Assembly (NCBI GenBank): GCA_030950905.1
Contig: JAUZQQ010000099.1
Span: 1-36,467 of the forward strand
DNA length: 36,467 nt
From: Mariprofundaceae bacterium
GTDB taxonomy: Bacteria; Pseudomonadota; Zetaproteobacteria; Mariprofundales; Mariprofundaceae
Reading direction: 5' to 3'
The notes below the pieces were generated by a model. The model was given only the letters and a program-made list of their open reading frames with translations, ran no database searches and was not told where the DNA came from. The position numbers and the translations under genes are program-made. Shown one piece after another: positions 26,220 through 34,248 of the stretch (within the stretch, counting starts at the first letter, position 1; each line of letters opens with the position of its first letter).

Positions 26220-27815
26220 TTGAATACCTCCCTTGCCCTTCATTGTGATTATTTAATCATTGGTAGCGGTGCTGCTGGCTTGCTTGCGGCGCAACACCTT
26301 GCCGAACATGGTGCTGTGATACTCATCAACAAGGGTGAATTTTCCGATTCCAATACCTACTATGCGCAAGGAGGTATTGCAGGTGTGGCAGACACGAGCG
26401 ATTCTACCGAGAACCACATTCAAGACACATTGATCGCAGGTGCAGGGCTGTGCCATGAAAATACCGTGCGCAAGGTTGCCGAGGCAGGTGGTGCAATGGT
26501 TCGGCATTTGCAAGCCTTGGGAACACCCTTTGACCATGATGAGCAAGGACTGCACCTCACCAAAGAGGGTGGGCATAGCCATCGTCGTGTTGCCCATGTA
26601 CAAGATGCAACGGGTCGTGCTATCAGCGAAACCCTTTACCACCATGTGCAAAACGATCAACGAATCTCCTGTCTTAGCCAGCATATTGCCATTGATTTAA
26701 TCACCAGTCGTCGCTTGGGACGGCATCATGGTCATAACCGTTGTTTGGGTGCTTACCTACTAAATCCAGAAGGGGTGATTATTACCGTAGCAGCCAAAGC
26801 AACGGTGCTGGCAACAGGCGGTGCTGGTAAAGTGTATAGGTACACCTCCAATCCTCACGTTGCTACGGGTGATGGTATCGCCATGGCATGGCGTGCGGGC
26901 TGTGCTGTGATGAATATGGAGTTTATTCAATTTCATCCCACTTGTTTGTTTCATGCAACAGCACCCACGATGCTCTTAAGCGAGGCATTAAGGGGTGAAG
27001 GTGCGCATATTGTTGATGAACAAGGCCATCGTTTTGTTTTTAACTACGATCCACGCGGCGAGATGGCATCGCGTGATATTGTTGCCCGTGCCATTGATCA
27101 TGAGATGAAAAAACAAGGCAAGGACTGCATGTACCTTGATGCCAGACCCTTGGGGGTAAAAAAAATCCTTAGGCATTTTCCCAATATTCATCAACGCCTA
27201 TTGGATGTATCCATCGACATGCGTCAATCCCCCATCCCAATTGTTCCAGCAGCCCATTATATTTGTGGCGGCGTGCAAACAGACTTGGCAGGGCGCACAT
27301 CGGTGAATGGTTTGTATGTTATTGGCGAATCAGCTTGCACCGGGCTGCATGGAGCCAACCGTTTGGCCAGCAACTCTTTGCTGGAATGTATGGTGATGGC
27401 GGATGCTTGTTGCCACCATGTCAAAAATGAGCCTGTACCACCGTTTCACATGCATTTACCATGTTGGGATGATTCAGGTACAATGCCTGAAATGGATCGT
27501 GTGCAAATCAAACAAAACTGGGATGAGATTCGCGCCACCATGTCCAATTACGTTGGTATTGTACGTTCGCGTCATCTATTGCGCAATGCGCGTCGTCGCT
27601 TGGCACTGATTCGAGAAGAAATATCCAGCTACTACTGGCAACACCCGTTAAGCCGTGATTTGATTGAATTGCGCAATTTATGTTTGATTGCCGAATTAAT
27701 CGTCCGTTCTGCACAACAAAGAAAAGAATCACGCGGCCTCCATTATTCCACAGACTTTCCGAACACCAACAGCAAGGAAGTCCATGATACCATCATTAAA
27801 CCAGAGGTTTTGTGA
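26220..27815 (+). CDS. nadB: L-aspartate oxidase (NadB)
   Basis: NadB is the FAD enzyme that turns aspartate into iminoaspartate, the first step of de novo NAD synthesis with NadA. The 531-residue product has the dinucleotide-binding GSGAAGLLAAQ near residue 15, TYYAQGGIAGV, the substrate segment GGHSHRRVAHVQDATGRAI, EALRGEGAHIVDEQGHRF, DPRGEMASRDIVARAI and the late FAD motif GLHGANRLASNSLLE. The first codon is TTG 26220, 15 nt after lptB, and no good SD is visible. The stop lies 16 nt upstream of the hsdR start. Confidence 0.96.
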   Translation: MNTSLALHCDYLIIGSGAAGLLAAQHLAEHGAVILINKGEFSDSNTYYAQGGIAGVADTSDSTENHIQDTLIAGAGLCHENTVRKVAEAGGAMVRHLQALGTPFDHDEQGLHLTKEGGHSHRRVAHVQDATGRAISETLYHHVQNDQRISCLSQHIAIDLITSRRLGRHHGHNRCLGAYLLNPEGVIITVAAKATVLATGGAGKVYRYTSNPHVATGDGIAMAWRAGCAVMNMEFIQFHPTCLFHATAPTMLLSEALRGEGAHIVDEQGHRFVFNYDPRGEMASRDIVARAIDHEMKKQGKDCMYLDARPLGVKKILRHFPNIHQRLLDVSIDMRQSPIPIVPAAHYICGGVQTDLAGRTSVNGLYVIGESACTGLHGANRLASNSLLECMVMADACCHHVKNEPVPPFHMHLPCWDDSGTMPEMDRVQIKQNWDEIRATMSNYVGIVRSRHLLRNARRRLALIREEISSYYWQHPLSRDLIELRNLCLIAELIVRSAQQRKESRGLHYSTDFPNTNSKEVHDTIIKPEVL

Positions 27816-27831
27816 GGGCTGGGGGAATAAT

Positions 27832-30800
27832 ATGGTTAAGCGTAACAAGGGTAAAACTGTTGATATGACAAGAGAAAATAAGATTGAACAAAGCCTGATC
27901 GACAAGCTAGTCGATCTTAAATACTCCCACCGCGAAGATATTCGAGACAGGGATACGCTTGAGAAAAATTTTCGCGATAAATTTGAATCACTCAACCGAG
28001 TCAAACTAACCGATGCTGAGTTTGCTCGCCTTCGCGATGAAGTTATCAATGCTGATGTGTTCGCCGCCGCAAAAACGCTGCGCGAGCGTAATACATTTTC
28101 GCGTGAAGATGGCACGCCGTTGCAATACACACTGGTCAATATCAAAGACTGGTGCAAAAACGATTTCGAAGTCATCAACCAATTACGCATCAATACTGAC
28201 AATAGCCATCACCGTTATGATGTAATTTTGCTCATCAACGGTTTACCTTTGGTACAAATAGAGCTCAAATCGTTGGCCATCACCCCGCGCCGTGCCATGG
28301 AGCAAATCGTCGACTATAAAAATGACCCTGGCAATGGCTATACCAATACGCTGCTCTGCTTCATGCAGCTTTTTATTGTCAGTAACCGCGCCAATACGTA
28401 TTACTTCTCCAATAACCATAATCAACATTTCAGTTTCAATGCCGACGAACGCTTTTTACCTGTTTATCAACTTGCCAGTGAAGATAATAAAAAAATCACC
28501 CATCTGGATGACTTTGCCGACATGTTCCTCGCCAAGTGCACACTGGGGCAAATGATCAGCCGCTACATGGTCTTGGTGGCTAGTGAGCAAAAACTGATGA
28601 TCATGCGCCCATACCAAATCTATGCGGTGAAGGCGATTATTGATTGTATTCATCAAAACCGTGGCAATGGCTATATCTGGCACACCACGGGCAGTGGTAA
28701 AACGCTCACCTCGTTCAAAGCTTCTACATTGCTAAAAGACAACCCAGACATTGATAAATGCCTGTTTGTGGTCGACCGAAAAGACCTCGACCGCCAAACC
28801 CGCGAAGAGTTCAATAAATTTCAGGAGGGCTGTGTTGAAGAAAATACCAATACAGGATCCTTGGTGCGGCGCATGCTATCAGACGATTATGCCGATAAGG
28901 TGATTGTCACGACCATTCAGAAGCTGGGCATCGCGCTGGATGAAAACAGCAAGCGCAACCAACAACAGCAACAAAAAGGCAAGCAGAGCTACAAAGAGCG
29001 GCTGGAGCCTTTACGCAAGCAACGCATCGTCTTTATTTTTGACGAATGTCATCGCTCCCAGTTTGGCGATAACCACAAGGCCATTAAAGCATTCTTCCCT
29101 AATGCGCAGTTGTTTGGTTTTACCGGCACACCTATTTTTGACGATAACGCCACCTACAAAAAAATTGATGGCACGGTAGGTTCTTTTAAAACGACGGAAG
29201 ATATCTTCGAAAAACAGTTGCACGCCTACACCATCACCAACGCCATTGATGACCGCAACGTATTACGTTTTCATATCGATTACTTTGGCGAAAAGCCGAA
29301 AGACAACGAAGGTAAAAAGAGCAAGGCGAAACCCAAGTTACCTGCGCCTGAATCCATCGTAAAAGAGATATTGAAAAAACACGATGCTGTCACCAACCAG
29401 CGCCGTTTTAACGCGCTACTGGCGACGGCTTCCATTAACAATGCCATTGCGTTCTACGAACTATTCAAGAAAGTGCAGGCGCAGAGACAGGCCGCAGATG
29501 ACGACTATCAGCCCTTAAATATTGTTTGTGTATTCTCGCCACCCACGCAAACCTTGGCCAAAGAGAGCGACCATAAAAATGGCAAAAACGTTGCAGACAT
29601 TGAACAGCTGCAAGAGGATCTTCTCCAGGAAAAAGCCGATAATCAGGAAGCGCCGGAAGAGAAAAAAGCTGCCCTAATGGCCATGATTGCAGACTATAAT
29701 AGCCAATACAGCACCAATCACAGCATTAACGCGTTCGATCTCTATTATCAGGATCTGCAGCAGCGCATCAAAGATCAGAAATACAGCAATGCCGATTACC
29801 CGCGCAAAAATAAAATCGACGTGGTGATCGTGGTGGATATGCTGCTTACAGGTTTTGATTCCAAATACCTCAACACCCTCTATGTGGATAAAAACCTCAA
29901 ACACCACGGTCTGATTCAAGCCTTTTCACGCACCAACCGTGTATTAAACGACACCAAGCCCCATGGTAAAATTATGGATTTCCGTTATCAGGAAGCTGCC
30001 GTGGACGAAGCCATTGCGATGTTTTCCGGTCAGGATAAATCCCGCGCGAAAGAGATATGGCTGGTAGACCCTGCGCCAGAAGTCATTAAGCAGTTGGACG
30101 GGGCAGTTCACCAACTACAAACCTTTATGGATACACAAGGCCTTGCTTGCACACCAGAGCAGGTGAATAACCTCCAGGGTGATGATGCACGCGGTCAGTT
30201 TATCAACCACTTCAAAGAGGTGCAGCGCCTTAAAACGCAGCTTGATCAATACACAGATTTAAGCGAAGAGCAGAGCGAGGGTGTCAACGCACTCATGGAT
30301 GAGGATCAACTTCGCGGCTTCCGTGGCGTGTATCTGGAAACGGCGCAACGGCTTAAAATACAGCAAGGTAAAAGCGGCGATGATAGCCCCGTGCAACAGC
30401 TGGATTTTGAGCTGGTGCTGTTTGCCTCGGCGGTGATTGATTATGACTATATCATGGGATTGATCGCCAAAACCACCGACGAAAAAGCCAGCGCGCAAAA
30501 AATGAGCCGTATGCAGCTGATTAAGCTGATTAGTTCCAGTGCCAATCTCATGGATGAACGTGACGACATTATTGATTACATCAGCACCCTGCCAGCAGGT
30601 GAAAGCCTGAATGAAAAAACCATTCATAAAGGGTACGAGAAATTTAAAGCCGAAAAGTTAGCCAAGGAACTCTCCGCTATGGCTGAAAAACATGGGCTCA
30701 CGTGTGAATCCCTGCAAAGCTTTGTAGATGTCATTATGAACCGCATGATTTTTGATGGTGAACAATTGACGGACTTGATGGAACCTCTGAAACTGGGATG

Positions 30801-30906
30801 GAAGGCTAGACGCGTAGCAGAACTGGCTTTGATGGAAGAGCTTGTGCCGCTACTCAATAAATTAGCTCAAGGGCACGATATTTCGGGGTTATCTGCGTAT
30901 GAATAA
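27832..30906 (+). CDS. hsdR: Type I restriction endonuclease subunit R (HsdR)
   Basis: HsdR is the motor and nuclease of a type I restriction system: it translocates DNA with ATP and cuts unmodified DNA. Starting at ATG 27832, preceded by GGGGGA, gives 1024 residues. The PD-(D/E)xK nuclease site is Asp130, Glu144 and Lys146 (QIELK). Walker A is TTGSGKT (285-291), the DECH box is at 404-407, and FGFTGTPIF and QAFSRTNRVL are further helicase motifs. An in-frame ATG at 27784 lies inside nadB and is unlikely. The stop overlaps the hsdS start by 8 nt. Confidence 0.96.
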   Translation: MVKRNKGKTVDMTRENKIEQSLIDKLVDLKYSHREDIRDRDTLEKNFRDKFESLNRVKLTDAEFARLRDEVINADVFAAAKTLRERNTFSREDGTPLQYTLVNIKDWCKNDFEVINQLRINTDNSHHRYDVILLINGLPLVQIELKSLAITPRRAMEQIVDYKNDPGNGYTNTLLCFMQLFIVSNRANTYYFSNNHNQHFSFNADERFLPVYQLASEDNKKITHLDDFADMFLAKCTLGQMISRYMVLVASEQKLMIMRPYQIYAVKAIIDCIHQNRGNGYIWHTTGSGKTLTSFKASTLLKDNPDIDKCLFVVDRKDLDRQTREEFNKFQEGCVEENTNTGSLVRRMLSDDYADKVIVTTIQKLGIALDENSKRNQQQQQKGKQSYKERLEPLRKQRIVFIFDECHRSQFGDNHKAIKAFFPNAQLFGFTGTPIFDDNATYKKIDGTVGSFKTTEDIFEKQLHAYTITNAIDDRNVLRFHIDYFGEKPKDNEGKKSKAKPKLPAPESIVKEILKKHDAVTNQRRFNALLATASINNAIAFYELFKKVQAQRQAADDDYQPLNIVCVFSPPTQTLAKESDHKNGKNVADIEQLQEDLLQEKADNQEAPEEKKAALMAMIADYNSQYSTNHSINAFDLYYQDLQQRIKDQKYSNADYPRKNKIDVVIVVDMLLTGFDSKYLNTLYVDKNLKHHGLIQAFSRTNRVLNDTKPHGKIMDFRYQEAAVDEAIAMFSGQDKSRAKEIWLVDPAPEVIKQLDGAVHQLQTFMDTQGLACTPEQVNNLQGDDARGQFINHFKEVQRLKTQLDQYTDLSEEQSEGVNALMDEDQLRGFRGVYLETAQRLKIQQGKSGDDSPVQQLDFELVLFASAVIDYDYIMGLIAKTTDEKASAQKMSRMQLIKLISSSANLMDERDDIIDYISTLPAGESLNEKTIHKGYEKFKAEKLAKELSAMAEKHGLTCESLQSFVDVIMNRMIFDGEQLTDLMEPLKLGWKARRVAELALMEELVPLLNKLAQGHDISGLSAYE

Positions 30907-32230
30907 ACAGACTAAAAAAACACTCGTGCCTAAACTGCGTTTTCCTAAGTTTCGGGAGGCGGGGGAGTGGAATAATGAGCTACTAGAAGCCTTATATTCA
31001 TTTAAAGTAACAAATTCATTTTCGAGAGAAAAGCTGAATTACGAAAATGGTTTGGTGAAAAATATACATTACGGAGATATACACACTAAATTTTCCACAT
31101 TATTTAATATCGAACAAGCAAATGTTCCATTTATAAATACATCAGAGTCCTTAGATAAGATCAAACAAGAATGCTTCTGCGAAGAAGGAGATATGATTTT
31201 TGCTGACGCTTCAGAAGATTTAGGTGATGTAGGAAAAAGCATTGAGATTGTTCATTTAAATGATGAAAGACTTCTATCTGGTTTACACACTCTTTTAGCC
31301 CGACAAAAAGACGAAAAACTAATAGTTGGTTTTGGCGGATATTTATTTAAGTCAAACAGAATTAGGGAACAGATTAAAAGAGAATCGCAAGGAGCTAAAG
31401 TCCTTGGAGTATCGGCAGGAAGATTATCAAATATTAAAGTTATTTATCCTTTAAAAAAGAATGAACAACAAAAAATCGCTGATTGTCTTTCTTCCATCGA
31501 CGAACTGATCACCGCGCACACCCAAAAACACGATGCACTCAAAGCCCATAAAAAAAGCCTGATGCAGCAGCTATTTCCTACCGAAGGTGAAACCGTTCCC
31601 AAGCTTCGCTTTCCTGAATTTCAGGATGCGGGGGAGTGGATCGAAACAAAGCTTGGGAAAGTCACCAGTTTTTCTTCAGGAGGAACCCCCTCAAAAGGTG
31701 TACCTGCATACTGGGGAGGCGATATTCCGTGGATAAGCGCTTCTTCAATGCATAGTACAAGCATTAGAGATTCTGATCATAGTATTACGGAATATGCAGT
31801 AAATGAAGGTGCTCGAACAGCCGAAAAAGGAACGTTACTACTATTGGTTCGTGGAAGTATGCTACACAAAAGGATTCCCATTGGAATTGCAGAGAAAGAC
31901 GTAGCATACAACCAGGATGTTAAAGCCCTGATACTTAAAAAAAATATTCTTGGAAAACTCTTGATGTATTTGTTAATTGCTTCTGAATGGGGGCTTTTAA
32001 ATGCTGTTACTAAAACAGGCATAGGGGCAGGGAAACTTGATACAAATGATCTAAATAAGTTCCCAGTTTATTTTCCTTCTGATAAAGATGAACAACAAAA
32101 AATCACCGACTGTCTATCTTCCATCGACGAATTGATCGCCGCACAATCCCAGAAAATCGAATCCCTTAAAGCCCATAAAAAAGGGCTGATGCAGCAGCTT
32201 TTCCCCACCGTTGATGAGGTGAATGTATGA
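30899..32230 (+). CDS. hsdS: Type I restriction-modification specificity subunit (HsdS)
   Basis: HsdS determines the bipartite target sequence and joins HsdM and HsdR. The 443-residue protein has two target-recognition domains (about 25-190 and 245-400). Each is introduced by PKLRFPxFxxAGEW and followed by a conserved coiled-coil region, EQQKIxDCLSSIDELI ... AHKKxLMQQLFPT. This internal duplication is visible at DNA level (30926-30970 with 31595-31639, and 31463-31583 with 32090-32210). The first domain's DNA is clearly more AT-rich than its surroundings, typical of exchanged recognition domains. No frameshift is present. Confidence 0.95.
   Translation: MNKQTKKTLVPKLRFPKFREAGEWNNELLEALYSFKVTNSFSREKLNYENGLVKNIHYGDIHTKFSTLFNIEQANVPFINTSESLDKIKQECFCEEGDMIFADASEDLGDVGKSIEIVHLNDERLLSGLHTLLARQKDEKLIVGFGGYLFKSNRIREQIKRESQGAKVLGVSAGRLSNIKVIYPLKKNEQQKIADCLSSIDELITAHTQKHDALKAHKKSLMQQLFPTEGETVPKLRFPEFQDAGEWIETKLGKVTSFSSGGTPSKGVPAYWGGDIPWISASSMHSTSIRDSDHSITEYAVNEGARTAEKGTLLLLVRGSMLHKRIPIGIAEKDVAYNQDVKALILKKNILGKLLMYLLIASEWGLLNAVTKTGIGAGKLDTNDLNKFPVYFPSDKDEQQKITDCLSSIDELIAAQSQKIESLKAHKKGLMQQLFPTVDEVNV
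31463..31583 (+). repeat. hsdS conserved-region repeat, copy 1
   Basis: This 121-nt segment encodes the central coiled coil of HsdS and is a diverged direct repeat of 32090-32210, with the same length and no gaps. Such paired regions allow recombination that changes the specificity domains. Confidence 0.8.
32090..32210 (+). repeat. hsdS conserved-region repeat, copy 2
   Basis: The C-terminal coiled coil of HsdS is the second copy of the 121-nt repeat at 31463-31583. Confidence 0.8.
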
Positions 32231-32266
32231 TATTATCAGCCATGAAATACCGAAAGGAGTTGTGCC

Positions 32267-33136
32267 ATGGATAAACAATTGCAAACCCTGCAACACAAGC
32301 TCGAAGCGGTTGTACAACGTGCCGATGCGGAAGGTATTGAGTTCTGGTTTGCCCGCGATCTGCAAGCCCCTTTGGGTTATGCTCGTTGGGAGAATTTCCA
32401 AACGGCGATTCAACGCGGCATGGAATCTTGCGAGACCACGGGAAATAAAGCTTCGGATCATTTTCGTGGCGTCACGAAAATGATCGAGCTGGGTAAGGGT
32501 GGCAAACGTGAGGTTCATGACTTTATGCTCACCCGCTATGCCTGTTACCTGATTGCCCAGAATGGTGATCCACGTAAACCTGAGATTGCTTTTGCGCAAA
32601 GCTATTTTGCTGTACAAACTCGCAAGCAGGAGTTGATAGAAGAGCGTATGCGCCTGCAAGCGCGTATGGAAGCACGAGACAGGCTGAAGAAGTCCGAAAA
32701 ATCCCTGTCGCAAAATATTTTCGAGCGTGGAGTAGATAACTCTGGTTTTGGGCGTATTCGTTCACAAGGCGATAAAGCTTTGTTTGGAGGCAATACCACG
32801 CAGACCATGAAGGACAGATACGGTATCGTTAAAAGTCGCCCTCTGGCTGATTTTTTACCCACCTTAACCATTGCCGCCAAAAATCTTGCTACCGAGATGA
32901 CTAATCACAATGTGGAAGAAGCTAATTTACAGGGTGAGCGAGCAATCACCGATGAACATGTACAAAATAATGTCAGTGTGCGCGATATGCTGGGACAGCG
33001 AGGGATTAAACCAGAAAATCTGGCTGCTGAAGAGGATTTAAAAAAACTGGAACGCCGGGTTAAATCGGAAGAAAAAAAGCTGGCAAAAACCACCAAAAGT
33101 TTACCGCCACGTAGCGACGAGTCCGCTAACAAATGA
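32267..33136 (+). CDS. dinD: DinD-like DNA damage-inducible protein
   Basis: The 289-residue protein matches DinD by its N-terminal segment WFARDLQAPLGYARWENFQT and by FMLTRYACYLIAQNGDPRKPEIAFAQ in two blocks, RSQGDKALFGGNTTQTMKDR, and a charged, helical C-terminus. E. coli DinD (274 residues) is LexA-regulated and inhibits RecA filament activity in vitro. AAAGGAG precedes ATG 32267. It is inserted between hsdS and prrC, and its stop overlaps the prrC start by 4 nt, so it is a co-translated member of the restriction operon. I see no SOS box immediately upstream. Confidence 0.88.
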   Translation: MDKQLQTLQHKLEAVVQRADAEGIEFWFARDLQAPLGYARWENFQTAIQRGMESCETTGNKASDHFRGVTKMIELGKGGKREVHDFMLTRYACYLIAQNGDPRKPEIAFAQSYFAVQTRKQELIEERMRLQARMEARDRLKKSEKSLSQNIFERGVDNSGFGRIRSQGDKALFGGNTTQTMKDRYGIVKSRPLADFLPTLTIAAKNLATEMTNHNVEEANLQGERAITDEHVQNNVSVRDMLGQRGIKPENLAAEEDLKKLERRVKSEEKKLAKTTKSLPPRSDESANK

Positions 33137-34248
33137 ACAACCTATTACCCTTTGCCAGCCTGGATGACGTCACAACCCATTTCCGCGATAAACTGAATGA
33201 TAAAAAATATCTATTACTGTTTGCCTACAACGGCACAGGCAAGACACGGTTATCCATGGCATTTAAGGAAGCGGGTAAAAGGGAGAACGAACGAGACACC
33301 CTCTATTTTAATGCCTTCACCGAAGACCTGTTCAGCTGGGATAATGACCTGGATCATGATGCTCAAAGGGTATTGAAGCTCAATTCGAACTCTCGTTTTT
33401 TTGCTGGTATTCAAGAGCTGGAAATGGATACCCGTATCCGTCCATTGTTGCAGCGTTATGCAGACTTTGACTTTAAAATTGATACAGATAACTGGACAGT
33501 AAGTTTTGAGCGTGAAGTCAATCAGGGTGAACATAGCGTGACAGTTGCACACATTAAAATCTCTCGCGGCGAAGAAAATATTTTTATCTGGTGTTTTTTT
33601 CTTGCCGTCGCGCAATTGGCGATTGATGCGAGCAGTGAAGAAGAAGCCTACGCTTGGGTGAAATACATTTACATTGACGACCCTATCTCCTCACTGGATG
33701 ACAATAATGCCATTGCTGTCGCCAGCCATTTGGCGCAAATGCTAAAAAATCAAAGCCGTGTGAAAACGGTCATCTCTTCTCACCATACCCTGTTTTTTAA
33801 TGTCATGTGCAACGAGCTAAGCAGAGCAGTAAAGTACTTCTTAAGCAAAGATGAAGCAGGGGGTGCTTATACATTGAGAGATACAAGTGACACGCCTTTT
33901 TTTCATCATGTTTCCCTCATCAAAGATCTGCATAAAGCGGTAGAGTCGGGTGATTTGTATACCTATCATTTCAATATATTACGTAATATTTTAGAAAAAA
34001 CCGCGACCTTTCACGGCTTTAAAAACTTCTCCGCCTGTATCAAGCAGGGTCATGATGATCCTGATGGTATTGTATATGCGAGAATGGTTAACATATTAAG
34101 CCATGGCAACTATTCACTGTTTGAACCTACGGAAATGATCAATGAGAACAAACAGTACTTTAGAAAAATATTGCGCGATTTTATGAACAATTACCGATTT
34201 AACCCCGAACTGTTTCCTGAACAGATTGAAGAGGCTGCGCAACCATGA
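33133..34248 (+). CDS. prrC: PrrC-like anticodon nuclease
   Basis: The 371-residue protein opens with the PrrC-type P-loop segment FAYNGTGKTRLSMAFKEAGK and continues with LYFNAFTEDLFSWDNDLDHD, both strongly reminiscent of E. coli PrrC. The ABC-like Walker B is YIDDPISSLDD (180-190), followed by SSHH (216-219). The C-terminal ribonuclease part has Arg284, Glu288 and His324, with spacing comparable to the Arg-Glu-His triad reported for PrrC. PrrC is held silent by the type I complex and cuts tRNA-Lys at the wobble position when a phage inhibitor disables restriction. ATGA overlaps dinD upstream and hsdM downstream. Confidence 0.9.
   Translation: MNNLLPFASLDDVTTHFRDKLNDKKYLLLFAYNGTGKTRLSMAFKEAGKRENERDTLYFNAFTEDLFSWDNDLDHDAQRVLKLNSNSRFFAGIQELEMDTRIRPLLQRYADFDFKIDTDNWTVSFEREVNQGEHSVTVAHIKISRGEENIFIWCFFLAVAQLAIDASSEEEAYAWVKYIYIDDPISSLDDNNAIAVASHLAQMLKNQSRVKTVISSHHTLFFNVMCNELSRAVKYFLSKDEAGGAYTLRDTSDTPFFHHVSLIKDLHKAVESGDLYTYHFNILRNILEKTATFHGFKNFSACIKQGHDDPDGIVYARMVNILSHGNYSLFEPTEMINENKQYFRKILRDFMNNYRFNPELFPEQIEEAAQP

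Noticed and set aside
27729-28202. Minus-strand frame across the nadB-hsdR junction
   Set aside because: Ser/Leu/Arg-rich shadow of the hsdR N-terminus with no motif or start signal.
30926-32210. Repeats in hsdS as a CRISPR-like or tandem array
   Set aside because: There are only two copies of each unit, they are coding, and they match the known conserved regions of HsdS.
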